Assembly: GCA_904846145.1 (NCBI GenBank)
Contig: CAJGZL010000001.1
Location: 2,480,001-2,544,000 of the forward strand
DNA from: Psychrobacter immobilis
GTDB taxonomy: Bacteria > Pseudomonadota > Gammaproteobacteria > Pseudomonadales > Moraxellaceae
DNA: 64,000 nt
Direction of reading: 5' to 3'
Positions 57,003 to 64,000 of this stretch are shown here, piece after piece. Under the pieces are notes generated by a model that searched no databases, was not told the origin of the DNA, and saw only the letters and a list, made by a program, of their open reading frames with translations. The position numbers and the translations under genes were made by a program. Positions within the stretch are counted from its first letter, which is position 1; every line of letters begins with the position of its first letter.

Positions 57003-58172
57003 ATGACAGATAGTGCAGAACAGACCATTGAGCCAAGATTTGTTAAGCAAAATCGTGATTTTAATATTCAGCGCGTTATTGTCAAAATTGGTTCATCATT
57101 ATTGACCAATAATGGTCGCGGACTTGATAGAACCGCTATATATGAGTGGGCAAAGCAAATAGCAAAGCTGCATAATAATGGTGTTGAGGTACTATTAGTC
57201 TCTTCAGGCGCGGTCGCTGAAGGGGTAGTACGCATGAACTTAGAGGAGCGCCCCAAAAAGCTACCAGCCCTACAAGCTTGTGCTTCAATCGGTCAAATGG
57301 GCTTGATTGAGACGTGGTGGTCAGCGCTGATTCAACATGGTATCCAAAGCTCACAGCTATTGCTCACTCATGATGATTTATCCAATCGTAGTCGCTATCT
57401 CAATACCGCAAGCGCCCTAACTCAACTGCTAGAATGGCGCGTCCTACCTGTCATCAATGAAAACGATACCATTACTATCGATGAGATCAAGTTTGGTGAT
57501 AATGATACTCTAGGCGCGATGGCGGCAGCTATGGTTGGCGCTGACTTATATATTATCTTAACCGATCAAAAAGGCGTATTCACTGATAATCCGCGTGATA
57601 ACCCTGATGCAAAAATGATTCGTCAAGAGCGCGCTATGGCCGATTACTTATTTGATATCGCAGGCGATGGTGGTAAGCTCGGTCGCGGTGGTATGCTGAC
57701 GAAGATTCGTGCAGGTCGCTTGGCGGCTATGGGTGGTTGTCCAACAGTTATTGTCAGTGGTGCGATTGACGATGTCATCACCCGCGTCATATCAGGTGAG
57801 GCTGTTGGTACTTTATTGACGACCAACGACGAAGATAAAATCATTGCTCGCAAGCAGTGGTTAGCGGCACATTTACGTATGGCTGGTAGTTTAATCGTTG
57901 ACGCAGGCGCTGCCAAAGCGTTAATAGAGCAAAATCGTAGCTTGTTGCCTGTAGGAGTCGTTGAAGTACGCGGTGATTTTGATGAAGGCGAAGTGGTTCA
58001 AATCGTTAATCAAGATACAGGTGAGCGTTTAGCCGTTGGACAAGTGAATTTCTCATCCACTGATGCCCGCCGCGTCGCTCGTGAGCGTACCGGTGAGTTC
58101 GATAAAATCCTCGGTAATAATGAAGAGCGTATTGTCATGGTACACCGTGATAATTTAGCCCTATCTATGTAA
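57003..58172 (+). CDS. proB: Glutamate 5-kinase with PUA domain
   Basis: First enzyme of proline synthesis, making gamma-glutamyl phosphate. The 389-aa protein has the amino-acid kinase domain (RVIVKIGSSLLTNNG; LLVSSGAVAEG; NENDTITIDEIKFGDNDTLGA; GGKLGRGGMLTKIRAGRLA) and a C-terminal PUA domain (about residues 290-370: LPVGVVEVRGDFDEGEVVQIVN). AGGAG precedes the ATG. It lies 41 bp after the IS982 element, separated by it from obgE, its usual operon neighbour. The promoter must be within or beyond the IS, or transcription passes through. Confidence 0.96.
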   Translation: MTDSAEQTIEPRFVKQNRDFNIQRVIVKIGSSLLTNNGRGLDRTAIYEWAKQIAKLHNNGVEVLLVSSGAVAEGVVRMNLEERPKKLPALQACASIGQMGLIETWWSALIQHGIQSSQLLLTHDDLSNRSRYLNTASALTQLLEWRVLPVINENDTITIDEIKFGDNDTLGAMAAAMVGADLYIILTDQKGVFTDNPRDNPDAKMIRQERAMADYLFDIAGDGGKLGRGGMLTKIRAGRLAAMGGCPTVIVSGAIDDVITRVISGEAVGTLLTTNDEDKIIARKQWLAAHLRMAGSLIVDAGAAKALIEQNRSLLPVGVVEVRGDFDEGEVVQIVNQDTGERLAVGQVNFSSTDARRVARERTGEFDKILGNNEERIVMVHRDNLALSM

Positions 58173-58229
58173 GGCATAACCCTATATTTTTGATTAAGAT
58201 AAACCGCATTTTATTTTGGAGAGTTGGCC

Positions 58230-59396
58230 ATGAGCGCCTTATACCAGACCCCTGATTCTATCGATAATAGTTCTACTGATAATGATTCTGCCCATAATTT
58301 TGCCCCACTAAAAAATGATAGATTATTGCGCGCATTACGTTTTGAGTCCGTGGACACCACCCCAGTATGGATGATGCGTCAAGCAGGAAGATATTTGCCA
58401 GAGTATAAAGCGACTCGCGCTGAGGCTGGTGACTTTATGAGCTTATGTAAAGATACCGCGCGTGCTACTGAGGTCACCTTGCAGCCATTACGTCGCATGG
58501 ACTTGGATGCTGCTATTTTATTCAGTGATATTTTGACTATTCCTGATGCTATGGGTTTAGGCTTGTATTTCGAAACAGGCGAAGGTCCAAAATTCAAGCA
58601 TCCAATTCGCACGCAGGCCGATCTTGATCGCTTACCTATACTTGATGTCAATGACTCATTGGATTATGTCATGCGTGCAGTGACTAGCATTCGTCATGCA
58701 CTGGGTGGTCAAGTGCCCTTATTCGGCTTTTCTGGTAGTCCATGGACGCTCGCTACCTATATGATTGAAGGGGGTAGCTCAAAAGATTATCGCTACACTA
58801 AAGGATTTTTATATAGTAATCCTGAGTTTTTACATCAATTGCTCGATAAGATTGCCGTGGCGGTTATCGATTATTTAGATGCGCAGATCGTCGCTGGCGC
58901 GCAAATTGTACAGATATTTGACAGTTGGGGCGGAGCGTTGGGTTATCGTCAGTTCATCGAGTTTTCGCATGCCTATAATAAGCGCATCGTAGCGGAGCTC
59001 AAGGTTCGCCACCCGCAAATACCGGTTGTGCTATTCACCAAAGGCGGTGGACTATGGCTTGATGTACAAGCTGATAGCGAAGCGGATGCTTTAGGGTTGG
59101 ATTGGACGATGCCGATTGATCGTGCTCGTCAAGTACTGACTGAGCGCCAGCGCCAATTGACCAAACAGCATAAAAAGATTCAGCGTAGTAAAGCCATTCA
59201 AGGTAATTTGGATCCCTCTACTTTATATGGCGCACCTAGCACTATTCGTAGCGAGGTCAATCTTATGCTTGATAGCGCTTATGCAGGCGGTGAAAAAACA
59301 GGCTATATAGCCAACTTAGGTCATGGTATTACTCAATGGGTCAACCCTGATCATGCCAAAGTCTTTATCGATGCGGTACATGACTATAAGATATAA
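58230..59396 (+). CDS. hemE: Uroporphyrinogen decarboxylase
   Basis: HemE decarboxylates uroporphyrinogen III to coproporphyrinogen III in heme synthesis. Motifs: [70 protein letters not shown] and [10 protein letters not shown]. From ATG 58230 (GGAG upstream) it is 388 aa against 354 in E. coli; the extra is a Ser/Asp/Asn-rich N-terminal tail of about 30 residues. Its stop codon lies within a 7-bp tandem repeat. argC follows 74 bp downstream. Confidence 0.96.
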   Translation: MSALYQTPDSIDNSSTDNDSAHNFAPLKNDRLLRALRFESVDTTPVWMMRQAGRYLPEYKATRAEAGDFMSLCKDTARATEVTLQPLRRMDLDAAILFSDILTIPDAMGLGLYFETGEGPKFKHPIRTQADLDRLPILDVNDSLDYVMRAVTSIRHALGGQVPLFGFSGSPWTLATYMIEGGSSKDYRYTKGFLYSNPEFLHQLLDKIAVAVIDYLDAQIVAGAQIVQIFDSWGGALGYRQFIEFSHAYNKRIVAELKVRHPQIPVVLFTKGGGLWLDVQADSEADALGLDWTMPIDRARQVLTERQRQLTKQHKKIQRSKAIQGNLDPSTLYGAPSTIRSEVNLMLDSAYAGGEKTGYIANLGHGITQWVNPDHAKVFIDAVHDYKI

Positions 59397-59413
59397 GATA
59401 TAAGATATAAGAT
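59386..59413. repeat. Tandem repeat, 4 x 7 bp (ATAAGAT), spanning the hemE stop
   Basis: Four perfect copies of ATAAGAT run from inside the last codons of hemE into the hemE-argC spacer. The hemE stop TAA is formed within the second unit. As long as two copies remain, extra or lost units do not change the protein, but they change the spacer before argC. Confidence 0.9.
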
Positions 59414-59470
59414 TGAGTTGTATTTGCAAGTTTTTAATAGCGTACTTATAAAGCAGTAAAAGGATAAGTC

Positions 59471-60538
59471 ATGATTTCAGCAGCTATCGTAGGTGGTACA
59501 GGGTATACGGGTATTGAGCTTATACGTTTATTATCAGCGCATCCCCAAGTTTCTCTGGACTTGTTAACGTCACGCAGCGAAGCAGGCACTCGTGCTGATG
59601 AAATATTTCCAAGCCTGCGCGGTATCTCTGACATCGTCTTTAGTGACTTGGGTGACGATACGCTTGCAGCTCTACAACAGTGTGATGTGGTGTTTTTTGC
59701 TACCCCGCATGGCGTTGCGATGCAGCAAGCTGAAGCGCTTACCCAAGAAGGTGTCAAGGTCATTGATCTAGCCGCTGATTTTCGTTTGCAGTCCTTAACG
59801 GAGTTTGAACACTGGTACAACCAGCCTCACGCTTGTCCTGAGCTGCTCAAGAGCGCTATATATGGCTTGCCAGAGCTGAATCGTGACAAGATTGCTAATG
59901 CTTTGGTAGTCGGCAATCCTGGCTGTTACCCTACGACAGCGATATTAGGTTTAAAGCCAATAATCTTGCTACAGAACCAGCAGAATACACGTCTGATTGA
60001 GCCGCGCATTGTTATAGATGCCAAGTCTGGGGTATCAGGGGCTGGTCGGCAGGCCAGTCTTGCGCTCAATTATGCTGAGACGACTGATAATTTCAAAGCT
60101 TATGGGGTCACAGGTCACAGACATTTGCCAGAAATTGAGCAGGGCCTTGAGCAGTTACTCGCCAGCCAGTTTGCACATCGAGTACGTTTTTTACCGCACC
60201 TAGTTCCTATGATACGTGGGATGTTTAGCTCTATTCATTTAGAGCTTACTGAGGCGGGTATGGCTATCGATTGGCAGCAAGAGTTTGCAAGCAGTTATGC
60301 AGACGAGGCTTTTATTGATGTCTTGCCAAGCGGTATTTATCCAGATACTCGCAGTGTACGCGCTAGCAACCGTTTGCGCATTGCTGTTTATCAAGATAAT
60401 ACGCGTCATGAGCTGACCATATTAGTTGTACAGGATAACTTAGTTAAGGGTGCTGCTGGACAAGCGGTGCAGAACCTTAACGTAATGTTTGGTTTTGAGG
60501 AAAGCTTAGGGTTAAACGCTGCGCCTATTGTTCCTTAA
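59471..60538 (+). CDS. argC: N-acetyl-gamma-glutamyl-phosphate reductase
   Basis: Third step of arginine synthesis, reducing acetylglutamyl phosphate with NADPH. The 355-aa protein shows the dinucleotide-binding [38 protein letters not shown], and the catalytic Cys in [14 protein letters not shown], then [11 protein letters not shown] and a His-containing [14 protein letters not shown] precedes the ATG. The hydrophobic core and length match the E. coli-like type (334 aa). Confidence 0.97.
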   Translation: MISAAIVGGTGYTGIELIRLLSAHPQVSLDLLTSRSEAGTRADEIFPSLRGISDIVFSDLGDDTLAALQQCDVVFFATPHGVAMQQAEALTQEGVKVIDLAADFRLQSLTEFEHWYNQPHACPELLKSAIYGLPELNRDKIANALVVGNPGCYPTTAILGLKPIILLQNQQNTRLIEPRIVIDAKSGVSGAGRQASLALNYAETTDNFKAYGVTGHRHLPEIEQGLEQLLASQFAHRVRFLPHLVPMIRGMFSSIHLELTEAGMAIDWQQEFASSYADEAFIDVLPSGIYPDTRSVRASNRLRIAVYQDNTRHELTILVVQDNLVKGAAGQAVQNLNVMFGFEESLGLNAAPIVP

Positions 60539-60753
60539 TGACAGCCATCAACGCGTCAATGATACTAAGACAAATAGATGCCAATCTAGTTGACTATCAT
60601 TTAGCGGCATTAATTGTAAGTAGCGCGTGTAAAACTGCTTTATTGTCAATGTAACCTTACCCTTGAGTCACTGTGGTTACAGCTGTACGCTAGGTATTAG
60701 CTGTAAACTCCGTTATAATACCTCGCCTTTACTGTTTAAGAGTACTAGTATAA

Positions 60754-61689
60754 ATGCGTGTTAAGACTGCCCTACGCTTGCGCTCGCAGCCTGCACGTTT
60801 ATCGTGTCATGCTCGTGTATCTGATCCAAAACATATTTCGACGACTGATTTTGCACAGCAGACACTACTGTATAGTGACAATCATAACGAGATTGCTGTT
60901 AGGACTATTAGTAGTCGACAGCGCGGTGCTAATACTTTGCTATTGGCTCTGTTTGCTGTTGCTATGATTGTTACCGCAATGGTAGCGATATTATTTGGTC
61001 ATAAGCTTGGCTATCAAAGCGGCTATTACTCGCAACAATCCGAAAACCAGCAGGCCGCTATTAATAGTGAGCAGGCGACTACGGAGCTCAAAGACTTACG
61101 TATCAGTAATAAAGTACTGACCAATCAAGTCGCTACTGCTAAGCAAGAGCTTACTATTAGCCTAAATAATTTAGATGAGTTACGTCAAAGTCAGCGTGAT
61201 CTAGCGGTTGAGAGTAGCCAAGTTAATCAGTTAAATGAGCTTTATGCTGACTTCATCAGTGAGAATGGTGGGTTACCGCTACAAGTACTTGGTGCAAAAA
61301 TAGAACCCCTGCCAGAGAACGCTTTTGAATATGGCTTTGATGTCGGTATGCTTAGTGAAAAGGGCAGTGCGCAAAGTTTGACAGCTACTTTGACTCTGCA
61401 AAACGACGATGATTTTGTTGAAGTGCCGCTAGATCCAGCACGGTTCTCTATTCAAGGTGTTGTTCGTATACGTGGCCGATTTATCATGCCAACAGGGTTT
61501 AAACCTTCACAAGTGAAGCTGACTCTAAAAGCAGGTGATGAAGAGGTCGAGCAGCTCTATGATTGGACGATAGGTGATATGGTTGATAGTATGCCATTAT
61601 CGTTGTTAGACTTACCAGAGCCTGATCAAAGCCCTATTGTCAATACAGCTGCTGATAAGACGATTGCCAATAAAAAGACAGCACCTTAG
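60754..61689 (+). CDS. Inner-membrane coiled-coil protein of unknown function
   Basis: A 311-aa protein. After about 55 cytoplasmic residues there is one membrane helix (LLLALFAVAMIVTAMVAILFG, about residues 62-84), then a predicted coiled coil (about 95-160, Gln/Glu/Leu-rich), then a C-terminal beta-rich domain (FEYGFDVGMLSEKGSAQSL; FSIQGVVRIRGRFIMPTGFKPSQVKLTLKAG). Genes of this kind lie near argC and erpA in pseudomonads and may correspond to DUF6776; I am not certain of the family. The beta domain resembles a small periplasmic binding fold. Weak ribosome site. Confidence 0.7.
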   Translation: MRVKTALRLRSQPARLSCHARVSDPKHISTTDFAQQTLLYSDNHNEIAVRTISSRQRGANTLLLALFAVAMIVTAMVAILFGHKLGYQSGYYSQQSENQQAAINSEQATTELKDLRISNKVLTNQVATAKQELTISLNNLDELRQSQRDLAVESSQVNQLNELYADFISENGGLPLQVLGAKIEPLPENAFEYGFDVGMLSEKGSAQSLTATLTLQNDDDFVEVPLDPARFSIQGVVRIRGRFIMPTGFKPSQVKLTLKAGDEEVEQLYDWTIGDMVDSMPLSLLDLPEPDQSPIVNTAADKTIANKKTAP

Positions 61690-61747
61690 TACTCAATACC
61701 TCTATTACTACCCATTTTTGAAATCTATTATATTTTTGAAACTTATT

Positions 61748-62158
61748 ATGATGAAACGATCGACAATAACATATGATAAAACAGTAGGTGACTGGCATTT
61801 TCCAAGTATGCCTGCAGGTCATCGTGCTCAAAATGACAACCCTGACGCTGAGACTGATCCACAAGCAGATGTATTGGTTGCTGAACCTGAGGTTGCCAAG
61901 CCACCGATGTATGCAGTGGTAATGTACAATGATAATTACACACCGATGGAGTTTGTAGTTTATATTCTTCAGTCAGAATTTCGTCATAGTGTCGATTCGG
62001 CGGTCGCAATCATGCTAACTATTCATAATAATAGTAAAGGTATTGCAGGTATCTATCCTAAAGATATTGCTGAAACCAAAGCCAAAAAAGTTAATAGCTT
62101 AGCGCATCGTGAAGGTTATCCGCTACTCACACAAATCGAGCCGCATCAAGGCGAATAA
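61748..62158 (+). CDS. clpS: ATP-dependent Clp protease adaptor ClpS
   Basis: ClpS delivers N-end-rule substrates to ClpA. From ATG 61748 the protein has 136 aa, longer than E. coli (106), the extra being an N-terminal tail with acidic residues ([18 protein letters not shown]). The core matches: [69 protein letters not shown]-like segments. MMKR could begin at either ATG (61748 or 61751). It precedes clpA, separated by a 544-bp gene-free spacer. Confidence 0.93.
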   Translation: [136 protein letters not shown]

Positions 62159-62702
62159 GTCATAATCGAGTTTAAGTCTTTTTACAAATAAACGATTAAT
62201 CAACTCATTTGCCTTTATTTTTATAAGGCCATTGCAGAGCCCTTTTTATATTACCTCCTTGTTTTATCACTTGATTTTTATGATAGGCAGCCCTATATAG
62301 TTTATAAGGGCTGCACTCATATCGTTACTACAGCCATTCTTTCATTCAGCTATCGCTGCTACAGCTTTGTATTTTATCTTATTTAAACTGTCATTCTCTT
62401 CAATTTATTATCACCTTCAATCTCATTAGTCAGCATTCAATTGACTGGTGATCGTATGCTTGTTCACACGTTTATCTTATAGCTTATATGCCTTGATACA
62501 TTTTAGTCGTTGTTAAAAGATTGACTATCTATGGCTATCATGTTGATATGAATAAACGCTGATGAAATACTCAGTCAGTAATGAATAAGAGCTATTATCC
62601 AGTCATAACCCTGATATTTGCGCTTGAACATTCACCATACCGCCCTAATTTATCAGTTAAGCTATTCAATTATAAAAAGTTATACAACCGTAGGAATTCG
62701 TT
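62159..62702. other. Gene-free spacer between clpS and clpA
   Basis: 544 bp with no ORF that has a ribosome site. A hairpin GCAGCCCT (62287-62294) / AGGGCTGC (62307-62314) with a 12-nt loop is present but lacks a T-run, so it is not a clear terminator. A promoter for clpA is expected here. Confidence 0.5.
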
Positions 62703-64000
62703 ATGTTAAGTCGTCATCTTGAAGTTTCTTTACGTTTAGCAATGACGCTTGCGCGCCAAAAATCGCATGAGTATCTCACTGTTGAGCACTTACTACTAGC
62801 GCTGCTTGAGAACACTCACGCGGCCAACACGCTGACAGCCTGCAATGCTAATATCTCAAGCTTGCGTACAGAGCTTGAAGCTTATATTAATAAGCATACG
62901 CCCACTGTTGATGTAGATATAGAACAGTCGCCGCAGCCCACTCAAAGCTTTGATCGTATTTTGCAGCGAGCTATTTTTCATGTACAGTCTATCGGTGGCG
63001 GTCGTCTAGTTGAAGGCTCAGACATCTTAGTCTCTATGTTCTCAGAACATGATACTTATGCGGTTTATTTACTCAAAAAGCAAGGTATCAGCCGTCTTGA
63101 GTTGACTCAGTATTTATCACATGGTCAAGAGAAGAGTGAGGCGAGCGAGCCAAGAGCATCGAGTACAGGCGATCGCCGTAGTGCTTCTGAGAAGACCAGT
63201 AAAGACCCATTAGTTGAGTTTGCGACTAACTTAAACCAGCGCGCGGCTGAGGGCAAAACTGATCCTTTGATTGGTCGTGGCCCTGAGATTGAACGCGCTG
63301 CGCAAGTATTATGTCGTCGCCGCAAAAACAATCCATTGCTAGTAGGTGAGCCTGGCGTGGGTAAAACCTCGATTGCTGAGGGTCTAGCTTGGTTAATCAT
63401 CAATGATAAAGCGCCTAAGCCTCTTAACGGTTGTGTTATTTATAGTCTTGATATAGGCGCGTTGATAGCAGGTACTAAGTATCGTGGTGATTTTGAAAAG
63501 CGGATGAAGTCGTTGCTTGATGCGCTAAAAGCTAAGCCAAACGCTATTTTGTTCATTGATGAAATTCATATGATCATTGGAGCAGGGTCATCCATGAGCA
63601 GTAATATGGACGTCTCTAACTTGATTAAGCCTGCTTTAGCTAATGGCGAGCTACGCTGCGTCGGTTCAACGACTTTTACTGAGTACCGTCAAGTGTTCGA
63701 GAAGGATCATGCGCTCTCACGTCGTTTCCAAAAGATTGATGTGAAAGAGCCTAGCATCGATGAGAGCATTGATATTCTGCGCGGCCTAAAGCCACGCTAT
63801 GAAGAGTTTCACAACGTTGAATATTCTGATGAAGCTCTAATCAGTGCCGTACAGCTCTCTGCTAAGCATATTCATGAGCGCTTTTTACCAGATAAGGCCA
63901 TTGATGTTATTGATGAAGCCGGTGCTTATAAGCGCTTAGGAGTCATTCCTGATGCCGATGATATGCAAGCAGAAGAGAGCTTTATTGCTGACATAGAAAA
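62703..64000 (+). CDS. clpA: ATP-dependent Clp protease ATP-binding subunit ClpA (partial, 3' end missing)
   Basis: The first 432 codons of clpA; the gene runs off the right edge. ClpA unfolds substrates for ClpP. Seen here: the N-terminal ClpA/B repeat domain (MLSRHLEVSLRLAMTLARQKSHEYLTVEHLLLALLE), the D1 AAA+ domain with Walker A LLVGEPGVGKTS, the pore loop KYRGDFEKRMKSLL, Walker B ILFIDEIHMIIGAG, and the arginine-finger region HALSRRFQKI. AGGAA precedes the ATG. It is encoded downstream of its adaptor clpS. Confidence 0.95.
   Translation, partial: MLSRHLEVSLRLAMTLARQKSHEYLTVEHLLLALLENTHAANTLTACNANISSLRTELEAYINKHTPTVDVDIEQSPQPTQSFDRILQRAIFHVQSIGGGRLVEGSDILVSMFSEHDTYAVYLLKKQGISRLELTQYLSHGQEKSEASEPRASSTGDRRSASEKTSKDPLVEFATNLNQRAAEGKTDPLIGRGPEIERAAQVLCRRRKNNPLLVGEPGVGKTSIAEGLAWLIINDKAPKPLNGCVIYSLDIGALIAGTKYRGDFEKRMKSLLDALKAKPNAILFIDEIHMIIGAGSSMSSNMDVSNLIKPALANGELRCVGSTTFTEYRQVFEKDHALSRRFQKIDVKEPSIDESIDILRGLKPRYEEFHNVEYSDEALISAVQLSAKHIHERFLPDKAIDVIDEAGAYKRLGVIPDADDMQAEESFIADIE

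Noticed and set aside
59386..59413. Phase variation of HemE by the 7-bp repeat
   Set aside because: The stop codon is made within the first two units, so adding or losing later units does not change the protein.

Overview
The window looks like chromosomal DNA of a gammaproteobacterium of the family Moraxellaceae, most probably Psychrobacter. The basis is moderate-to-low G+C, a Moraxellaceae-like envelope and lipid A gene order, N- or C-terminally enlarged versions of housekeeping proteins (RimO, HemE, ClpS, TamA), a long Gap dehydrogenase and an IS982 element. The genus is inferred from gene content and style, not from a database search.

Layout: 1-901 (-) is the start of the nitrogen sensor kinase gene glnL/ntrB, cut by the left edge, divergent from rimO. 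2719-2892 is a MITE-like element with terminal inverted repeats that appears to supply part of the pyrH promoter. 3022-14502 (+) is the envelope and translation run pyrH-frr, then (after a terminator and a candidate promoter) uppS-cdsA-dxr-rseP-bamA-lpxD-fabZ-lpxA; skp is missing between bamA and lpxD. 14776-16475 (+) is an NSS-family transporter with a 43-aa MetS-like partner. 16577-22510 holds tgt (-), a SOUL protein (+), asd (-), an endonuclease/exonuclease/phosphatase-family protein (+), a candidate Rsm/CsrB-type small RNA (about 21545-21700) and a lipoprotein (+). 22602-29380 is lptD-surA (-) divergent from amgK-murU (+), joining LPS export, OMP chaperoning and peptidoglycan recycling. 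29465-33845 is a bd-type oxidase operon with a 38-aa DUF2474-like subunit (-), a secreted DsrE-like protein (-) and a divergent secreted rhodanese (+). 34084-40392 (-) holds a lipoprotein esterase, a TPR-like secreted protein, coq7 and an MFS transporter. 40681-49352 (+) is tamA-tamB, with a greatly enlarged TamA. 49472-52438 holds hemP behind a Fur box, a Nudix-TenI fusion and a lipocalin with a long N-terminal extension. 52878-60538 (+) is gap, obgE, an intact IS982 element, proB, hemE and argC. 60754-64000 (+) is a membrane coiled-coil protein, clpS and the first 432 codons of clpA.

Most genes are housekeeping. The strongest unannotated signal is the intergenic candidate sRNA at 21470-21703. 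It has a near-perfect GacA-type upstream box (TGTAAG-N6-CGTACA), a TATAAT box, two perfect hairpins exposing AGGA or GGA in their loops, two more AGGA motifs, and a strong intrinsic terminator. This is the architecture of RsmX/Y/Z RNAs that sequester CsrA/RsmA. Other points of interest are the MITE/pyrH hybrid promoter, the IS982 insertion with a 7-bp target duplication between obgE and proB, and a 7-bp tandem repeat spanning the hemE stop codon.
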